Shown: positions 57,516-64,000 of the stretch, piece by piece
Position numbering within the stretch: position 1 is the first letter of the stretch
Layout: each line of letters opens with the position of its first letter
Assembly (NCBI GenBank): GCA_022059125.1
Contig: JAEUWY010000006.1
Location: forward strand, 3,782,001-3,846,000
DNA from: Corynespora cassiicola
Taxonomy: Eukaryota; Ascomycota; Dothideomycetes; Pleosporales; Corynesporascaceae
Direction of reading: 5' to 3'
Length of the DNA: 64,000 nt
Translations under genes and position numbers: made by a program
The notes under the pieces: model-generated
Databases searched by the model: none
Told to the model about the DNA's origin: nothing
The model's input: the letters and a program-made list of their open reading frames with translations, nothing else

Positions 57516-57517
57516 TA

Positions 57518-58427
57518 CTTAGCTGCTTAGGAGCCCTTGTGGCCAATCGAATATCATTTGCTCACCACCCCTCAGGGATAAATTCCCACTAAACTTTTAG
57601 CGGAAGCTCGGTGGTCACACATGAAGCATCCGAGACTTGGCAAGCCGTGGCTGCATATGGCTGGTGCGGCATACAGTTGTGCGGGCTGTGCAAGTCAGCC
57701 GTACTACCTCAGCCTGGTCTGCCGATCCCACCCCTCAATTCACACCTCTCCATTCAATAAACTTTCAGTATTGTTTTGCTGAGCGCCGTATTCATGGCGC
57801 TCTAAGAGTCTTTCGTACGAGACTCTACTAAAGCCAGTACATGGCTCCGAAGGGTGTGTTGAGACCGCTGGGGGCTAATGCCAGCACGACTTCGCGGACT
57901 GTAGACGTCAATTAGGCCACTTAGTTCGTCTCCCAAAGCTTGTTCTGCTAATAGAAATCCAGTATCATCGTCATACCGGAGCTGAGGACAGGGAAGACTT
58001 GTGTGGAAAGCAGCCTTAATTTAGGTAGTAGTAACGAAAGAAAGTACTTCGGGGCTATAGTATATGCAGAAACCTGTTTGTGGTATTCTGCTGCACATGT
58101 TATGATGACCGTATTTCCCTCGGTGCCATGCTCACCCCGTTATTATCTTATGCCTTGCTATGCCTCGTGTTGGTAGTTCGCGCCGTCGTGCTCGTTATTT
58201 CGCCTCGCTTTAACCGCGCCGCTAAGGCAAGATTGACGTTGCGGCGAACTTCGTGGTAAATGATTGTGATGGCGGAAAGGAACGAGAAATGTGTTTAATC
58301 TATTCGACAACAATTCGTGAAATCTGCTGTGGAGTAAGGATCCGCAAGAGACTTCTCTTCGTTTCTACAAGCATACCACTCTTGTAAAGCTGTCTGGCCA
58401 TTTGAGCGCACTCGTCCTTATCAAATA
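57518..58427. other. Intergenic region with twin hairpins, possible LTR remnant
   Basis: Its first five bases (CTTAG) complete the M20 stop codon interrupted by the transposon. An AATAAA lies at about 57757. Two adjacent hairpins follow at 57781-57826. From 57848 a TGTTGAGA start resembles retrotransposon LTR ends, but no full LTR pair is present. No gene is supported. Confidence 0.4.
57781..57826. repeat. Two adjacent 7-bp-stem hairpins
   Basis: GAGCGCC (57781-57787) pairs with GGCGCTC (57796-57802). AGAGTCT (57805-57811) pairs with AGACTCT (57820-57826). Both loops are 8 bases. Confidence 0.8.
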
Positions 58428-58991
58428 CTACGGCGATCCTCTCCCCATCTGCTCGGCCATCCAGCGGTCCGATTCAAATTCCTGAAGGCCGTCCAAGCCC
58501 AGAAATTCTAACAGTATTAGCCCAGAAAATTAGCCCAGAAAAAAAATTTGATGCTGTAGGTTCAATGTAATTAAGGAGGGACACCAACCGGACTGAACAA
58601 CATTACAGCCTGGATCTTCGCCCTCCTGTTCCTCAGCAAGAGCACACTTTAGCTTCTCGAGAGTGTTAGATTTTCTAATTATCTCCCCATTAGCCCTCGT
58701 AACTATGACCTCAGTGATACGATAGGTGCCGTGGACGTCTTCCGAGGACGGTGCCGAATGCTCCAGGCACCATCCAAAGTGTTGTTGAGCAAAACATTGC
58801 TTTGCGCAGTAGGGCTCGGCGCACTTCTTGTAAGGGCTGTTTACGCATAAGCTATAACAGTCACTCGTCTTGGTTGGCAAGATGAACCATTTAAAGCGGT
58901 CTCCGAACGATTCAATGTTGTCTAGGACGTATTCGATATTTTCCCTCCGTTCTTGAGCTTCTTCGATCATCTGATCTTTTAAGTCGGACAT
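58428..58991 (-). CDS. Small Cys-rich protein of unknown function
   Basis: I do not recognise this protein. Proposed exons are 58991-58589 and 58507-58428, 160 residues, with an 81-nt intron (GTTGGT...CTGTTAG). Splicing replaces a poor hydrophobic tail by EFLGLDGLQEFESDRWMAEQ, which looks more protein-like. The N terminus is helical and charged (SDLKDQMIEEAQERRENIEY). Residues 44-76 hold seven Cys within 33 residues (CYSLCVNSPYKKCAEPYCAK and following), a pattern that could bind zinc or form disulfides. There is no signal peptide, so zinc is more likely. The gene lies alone between a decayed transposon region and a BTB-protein gene. Confidence 0.55.
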
Positions 58992-59534
58992 TTTGCCGTG
59001 GCTTAACTAAGATGATAGTTGATTAACTCAGATGAATACAGGAGATGGTTTTGATCAAGTGGGGTTGATTCAGTAGAGTTGATTCCGCGGCGCAGCAGAG
59101 GGCTGAGTTGGCTGATTGAGGTCTTGGCAGTATGACTCCTCTTAGCCGGCACGTGCCGTGCTCAGAATCACGGACCTTGTGGCTCGCATCTGTGAGCCAC
59201 AAGGTCCAGCGACAGAAGATGTATGTAAAGCTGTCAAGAAGTTAACTTTTTCTAATATTCAAAAACGTTGAATCCACTTCTTCTAAGGCGTTCAAGGTAG
59301 TGCGACGCCTCAAGGGCAATCCAGATTTAAACAGATACATGAAGAACCTAATTCGGTGGTTTGGTGCTGGCCATATTTTACTGAGATTCTGTGGGTGCCT
59401 CCATGACGGAATATATTCCTGGGTTGGTTTCGTGTCACTAGACTATTGGCTCATACTTAAATACTGTTACACGACATAACTGACGCTTGTCATGAGTCGC
59501 GACAAAGCCTCAGGGTCGCGGGGTGAAGGGAAGC
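58992..59534. other. Divergent intergenic region with a long hairpin
   Basis: Between the Cys-rich gene (-) and the BTB gene (+). It contains a 14-bp-stem hairpin at 59172-59207 and the palindrome GGCACGTGCC at about 59149-59158. Confidence 0.45.
59172..59207. repeat. Perfect 14-bp inverted repeat with 8-base loop
   Basis: GGACCTTGTGGCTC (59172-59185) and its exact complement GAGCCACAAGGTCC (59194-59207) flank GCATCTGT. Confidence 0.92.
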
Positions 59535-60480
59535 ATGAGACATTCTCCTAGATATCCACGAATTCTGTCTTCGATCCCTAGAAAGGCCATGGCTCTTGAA
59601 AACTATGTTCGTAATTTCTCATGCTTGAGATCTGGCATTCTATCAGATCTCACCCTGAACTTTGGCGAGAAGAGTTGGCGGACTCACAAAGCTCTTGCAT
59701 ACTGTCATTCCAAGTGGTTTCAAAAGGCTCTCACTATCGGCCTAATGGTAGGAATATGTATGCTCAAATGAGATCTAGGATCTGACTAGATTACAGGAGA
59801 CGGAGAGCGGAGTGGTCACTCTGAAAGATGATCCAGAATACGCTGATGCTATTGACTGCATGGTGTCGTACTTCTACGAAGCAAAATACGATGCCACTAC
59901 ATACAACACATTCGAATCTCTTCTCCATGCACAGGTTTCTATAGTCGCTGACAAGTACGACTGTGCATCCCTTTACGAGCTTGCAAAGACGTCATTCGCA
60001 AACATTATAAAGGGCGTCGAAAGCGACGAATGGTCCGTCACTGCTGCTTTCGTCTACGACAACACAACAACGGAGGTACCGGCTCATGTGGAAGTGCGGG
60101 ATTTGGTCACCGCGGCTGTTGCAGGACGTCGATCTGCATTAAAGTCAGCCCTTCGAAATGGGAGCGTAGTGGACCTCCTCCACGAAAACGCGACTTTGGC
60201 GACCGACCTTCTGCTAGGCGGGCGGGATGGACCCAAGGCGAAAGACGAGCTCGAGCACATTTTTATATGTGATCATTGTCATTATACTCACGCTGGATCG
60301 CGCAACTGCCCGAATGTGACTGTCAGTAGCAACGGCATGAAGGTCTGTCCTGAGTGTAGAAAGTGCACTGGAAAGGCGTCTCTTAGAAGCACGGAACAAG
60401 TTGAGATATACGCGGCTTTCTCTTGCCCATTGTGTGAGGGGTTCCACACGATAGAGCATAAACTTCTAGATTTGCTCTGA
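59535..60480 (+). CDS. BTB/POZ-domain protein with Cys-rich tail
   Basis: This is a fungal BTB/POZ protein; such domains mediate dimerisation and can recruit Cullin-3 ubiquitin ligase, but the role here is unknown. Exons are 59535-59747 and 59797-60480, 298 residues; the 49-nt intron (GTAGGA, branch CTGAC, TTACAG) falls inside the BTB fold as often seen. An alternative start is the ATG at 59589. The BTB core reads SGILSDLTLNFGEKSWRTHK (about residues 33-52), then CHSKWFQKAL, and after the intron DAIDCMVSYFYEAKYD, and later VADKYDCASLYELAK. The C terminus contains three Cys pairs or clusters (CDHCHYTHAGSRNC, CPECRKC, CPLCEGFH), suggesting a zinc-ribbon-like module not typical of plain fungal BTB proteins. 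It lies immediately upstream of the deaminase-MYND gene. Confidence 0.85.
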
Positions 60481-61315
60481 AGGGCGAATGTACACACTGC
60501 TGAATTACACAAGTAGGCAGCACGGCTTAGTTTCAAAGCGTTCTATGCGCAACAACTAGTGGTTACTTAACTAACATTATTACTATTTATATATATTATT
60601 TAGTTTTAGCTTAGTAAAGCCAAAAAAACTCTCATAGTTCTATAAATAGCTTTTCAAATAAACATCTATAATAACTTTTTATAATGATATTAAAAATAAG
60701 AATAGATTAAGCTCTGCGGCTTAATAACAGGCTAATATTGTAAACCTGCTTAGACCTCAACTTACGACTATTTAGTAGCCAGTGATAGTAGCATCTCCTC
60801 AGCACCTTCTTAAACTCTATCCCCCTACCTGCCGAACACGACTGTTAGTCGTTCAGGTAACAGCGCGATATCTGTTTCGTCTTTATACGATAACCGAAAA
60901 CAAGCGGATAGGGTAGCTGTAATGCACGCGCTCGCAGATCCAGCGGTTGCGGAATGGATGGAAAGAACGCTAGGGTCTGTAAATTCTAACGAAACAACAG
61001 CGGCATATGAGACTTACCAGACACTTGCTGTGGCTAGCGCGTCATTGTAGAAGTGCAAGGGTACGATGGAGCCATAAAGCAAGAAATGAAAAGATATCTC
61101 AACAGTTGACACTACTAGTTGAGTATTTGTTCATTTCTCTGCTCGGGACGCAGCAAAGATGACACACGACTCCTGTCCCGCGGCAGTGGTACGTATAGAC
61201 CTTGCGTTGGCTGATTGGTCTGCAGGCGTGTCACCCTTCGCACCTGAATCCTGTTCGACCCCGCACAGCTACGCATCACACACCATCAGCACGATCGATA
61301 GCTTTGTGTTTTGAA
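60481..61315. other. Intergenic region: AT-rich stretch and orphan open frame
   Basis: An AT-rich, RIP-like stretch (about 60550-60740) is followed by a coding-like open frame of 78 codons without an initiating Met at its start (60814-61050, +; ...DNRKQADRVAVMHALADPAV...). The last 150 bases are the likely promoter of the deaminase gene. Confidence 0.4.
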
Positions 61316-64000
61316 ATGGGCGAAACATTCAACTGGGACTATCCAGGCCTAAACTGGTCCCATTTCCACTCTCTAGCCAATCTCCTATCGCTTCGAAACG
61401 GCGGCCAGGCCGAAGCCTCCTCGCTATCTGACGCCGTGGTCGACGAAGACTATAATAGCGATAATAACGACGATGAGGGTGCACTTAGTGTGAACACTAT
61501 CTGCGCTCATCTAATAGCAGACTCTGGACATGGAAGGCTCAAGCAGAAGTTTTTAGACTGTTTGGCGGAGTTCGCGGCAAACAAAAAGGGCGGAACTGCA
61601 GTCGCTTGCTCTGCTATGAGGGAGAGTGAAGACAGCGTGTTCATCTGGATCTCTCGGAATGAGGGGTTCTCAGAGGCTGACAGGCCTATTTTTACTGCCC
61701 TAGAGAGGCTGTTGGAATCATATTCACGTGGCGAAGGTATGTTCAACAGAATGAATTTTCATCGACAGCTCATCTGATGATATCTGTTTAGATACAAATC
61801 TAGATGTACGTCTGTGGGAAGAGCTGGTGTTATTCCACCAGAGTCGGATACAAAGCAGCTATATACCTGATCTGAGAGCGAGCTTCAAAGCTTTCGAGGC
61901 AGGACTTAGGAAGACATATCTTGACACAACAGGCGACGGTTCAGACCTTGCTTCAGAATTGTCGATCCTGCGCGAACTTCTTTTCAACACAAATATCAAT
62001 GACGAAAGCACTCTTGGCCGACATTCAAGACTTGTTATCGCAGCGTACGACCTACGCCGGTCAAGCAAAATAGAGCAAATGCTCATCAACTCTCCAAGAG
62101 CATCTTCTACATCAAGAAAACTTTGGGTCAACATCTGTCTAATTGCACGGCTGAGAGTTACATTCGAAAAGTTCAAGGAAACCGCCCTAACGTTCCCGAG
62201 TTTCATGCATATCACCATCGCCTTAGTGTCTCGACCTCTTGCACCCGCAAGTCCGCCTCATCGCCTCATAAAACTAAGAGAGACATTTGATATTCTTGGC
62301 CTCGATACAAAAAAAGAGACAATTCAGGTCTTCATGGGTCAAAAGTGGGCTCTAAGTCAACTTGAACGTAAGTTCATGAAGCGACAGAGACAGAAGTTGA
62401 ATATTCACGCCGAGGTGCAATTACTGATGCACTTGAACACAGCCAATACGTCTGGCTCTGGAATATTCCCTTACATTGGATGTAGTAAGCTGTGTTGCTT
62501 CATGTGTCATTCGTTTATCCAGTCATATGGACACTTTAATGCACGGGGATGCCACGGTCGTCTTTTCAAGCCATGGACTGTTCCAAATATGGAGTTGCTT
62601 CTCCCGGAACAGGTCAAGCGGATAAGTGAGGCTGTGTTATTACTGCAGAACGAGATAGTGAAGAAGCTCATCACCCCAGTGGCAGGCAAAGTTCGACATG
62701 AACGAACTTCAGTATTTGGAGGCAGCAGTCTAATCGGTACTCAGAATGACGAAATTTCGGTGAGGCGAGCGCAGATTGACCAACTAATGGTAAAGGCGGA
62801 GCAGGATCGAGTTGCAGAGATGTTCAGAATGTAAGGCAGTTCAAAATCATACTTCAATATCTCTCAAAGCTAATTCTTACAGGCGATCAGAGAGGTCAGA
62901 GAATCTCGTTAACTGCTATCATTCCATATCAAACGAGGAAGAATACGAACCAGAATGCGACGTATGTGATCGGCCAACGAAAAGAAGATGCAGCTACTGC
63001 AGTAAAGGGCGCTTCTGCAGTGAATCGTGTGAAGGCAAAGCATCCGTGTATCACCTATTCACGTGCTCGAAGCGCCAGCTCACCTCAGCGGACTATCTCT
63101 GGAAGTCGTTGGCTGAAGACATCATGCCTGTGGAAGAAGATGTCTTGCAAGATTTCGGCTTTAATAACGTCTTTGACGCCAGTGACCGATCTCACCTCTT
63201 TGGGCTATACCAAGGCATTCGTCTCTTCGGCGACATTACATCGAGTGACTTACATGAATGGCGCGTCAAAGGTATCATGGTCGAGAAGATCAAAGAAATT
63301 TACTACAGGATACCGGAATCCCATCGTGGTCAGTACTTCCCCTGGTGGCTCAAAAATCTACACCGTCTGGAGAAGCCTACAGCCAAAGAAGAAGCAGAAC
63401 GAAGTTTCGCAGAGACTTTCGTTGACAAAGCAAAACTCTACCTTGATCCTCGGGACCGCAATACGCACCCAAGTGAGCTGAAACCTGAGGCTAAACGGGA
63501 TAGCTTCTTCCTGTTATCACACATCTTGCACCGCTTTACTCCAAACCCGAGCACAATGCTGTACCACACCTTCGCCTTTGTAACCTGCCGCAACAGCGCC
63601 GAGGAGAGTCAGCTGGTAGACATATACCTTCTCCTGCTTGTCCCCAGCGATGGCAGTTTCTTCTACAAAGTTCACAACGAGCGGCGCAGTCTCACGCACA
63701 CAGCCTCGTTCGCTGCATTCTGGAAATCCTACGAAGCCGGGACACTACTAAAACTCATAGACTCTCACGGCCTCAATAACTTGCGCATGCGGTTACCTCA
63801 TCTCGAATCATTCTTCTCGGTCCCGCCCACGGGTCCGCATCCATCCGTCTGGGATCTTAAACAATTCCTCGAGAACGCGGATCCAGCTACACATCCGCCT
63901 ATCCCGGCAATCAGCTGCGACTACGGCTTCGTCAATTGTAACACACTGGAAGATATGTGCACGCTTGTAGAGATTTATAGGCGGGTATTGGAGAGGGCGG
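61316..64000 (+). CDS. OTT_1508-type deaminase fused to a MYND finger, partial
   Basis: This is a predicted nucleic-acid or nucleotide deaminase of the OTT_1508-like family, which is expanded in fungi; the substrate is unknown. Exons are 61316-61736, 61792-62830 and 62883 to beyond the window; at least 859 residues. Introns of 55 and 52 nt keep phase. Residues 1-340 are mainly helical and unassigned. The deaminase core shows the zinc site: H346-A-E348 in NIHAEVQLLMH, then GCSKLCCFMC with C376-x2-C379, preceded by another Cys at 371. A MYND zinc finger follows: C512-x2-C515, C523-x2-C526, C532-x3-C536, H544-x3-C548. Beyond it lies a 300-residue unassigned region, open to the window edge. The third exon is easily missed because it has no stop within the window. 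Confidence 0.82.

Larger units (their letters stand above)
55666..57517. mobile_element. Tc1/mariner (Fot1/pogo-like) element, AT-mutated
   Basis: A TA dinucleotide flanks both sides (55666-55667 and 57516-57517), the target duplication of this superfamily. Between them lie 1848 bp with terminal inverted repeats of 49 bp, identical at both ends and continuing imperfectly to about 70 bp. The core (about 55745-57465) is almost entirely A and T with very few CpA, and no frame of useful length remains. No transposase can be read. Size, TA target and long repeats match fungal Fot1/pogo elements; the core composition matches RIP. Which strand once coded for transposase is not visible. Confidence 0.88.

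Noticed and set aside
1..64000. CRISPR arrays, bacterial operons, tRNA or rRNA genes
   Set aside because: No regularly spaced repeats, no cloverleaf-like sequence and no rRNA sequence was recognised; the window is eukaryotic.

Overview
The window is nuclear DNA of a filamentous ascomycete (Pezizomycotina). The grounds are the many 45-60 nt GT-AG introns with CTRAC-like branch sites, two Zn2Cys6 regulators, Pth11-like membrane proteins, a KUP/HAK potassium transporter, a PAN-domain GT31 glycosyltransferase, a PDR-type ABC transporter, and RIP-like (CpA to TpA) decay of repeats and pseudogenes. TAGGTA/CCTAGG motifs in one promoter would fit Sordariomycetes, but I cannot place the genus. All gene models were spliced by hand from reading-frame continuity.

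Region 1 (about 1-46,000) is mostly ordinary and intact. In order it holds: a coiled-coil protein (1034-2238 +); a three-exon unknown (3168-4152 -); a Zn2Cys6 regulator (4787-6549 -); a type II membrane GT31/PAN glycosyltransferase (7634-9058 +); unknown proteins at 9973-12005, 12548-13423 and 14374-15915 (all +); a 2.8 kb gene-free stretch; a secreted Cys-rich protein (18711-20063 +); a coiled-coil protein (20429-21871 -); a HAK transporter (22284-24945 -) divergent from a small MARVEL membrane protein (26822-27392 +); an acidic unknown (28052-29128 -); an SGNH-like protein (30087-31043 +); a 1171-residue coiled-coil protein with twin C2HC fingers (31548-35063 +); a P450 (36089-37919 -) divergent from a Pth11-like seven-helix protein (38908-40356 +); an alpha-arrestin with a PPxY motif (40550-42149 -); and a second Zn2Cys6 regulator (42854-45143 -).

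Region 2 (about 45,700-57,500) is a graveyard. It holds a Pth11 N-terminal fragment abutting an arylsulfotransferase fragment (45763-46780 -). After these come four plus-strand pseudogenes: a PDR ABC transporter with an internal deletion, an Erg26/NSDHL-like sterol dehydrogenase, a P450 and an M20 amidohydrolase. Most of the in-frame stops fall where CAA or CAG codons are expected, pointing to RIP. A 1.85 kb Tc1/mariner (Fot1/pogo-like) element with perfect 49-bp terminal inverted repeats and an extremely AT-rich core sits in the last codons of the M20 gene. Removing it with one TA copy restores a stop codon.

Region 3 (57,500-64,000) holds a small Cys-rich protein, a BTB/POZ protein with a Cys-rich tail, and, running off the window, a gene joining an OTT_1508-type nucleic-acid deaminase domain to a MYND zinc finger. 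This deaminase gene, next to heavily C-to-T mutated repeats, is the most interesting candidate in the window.
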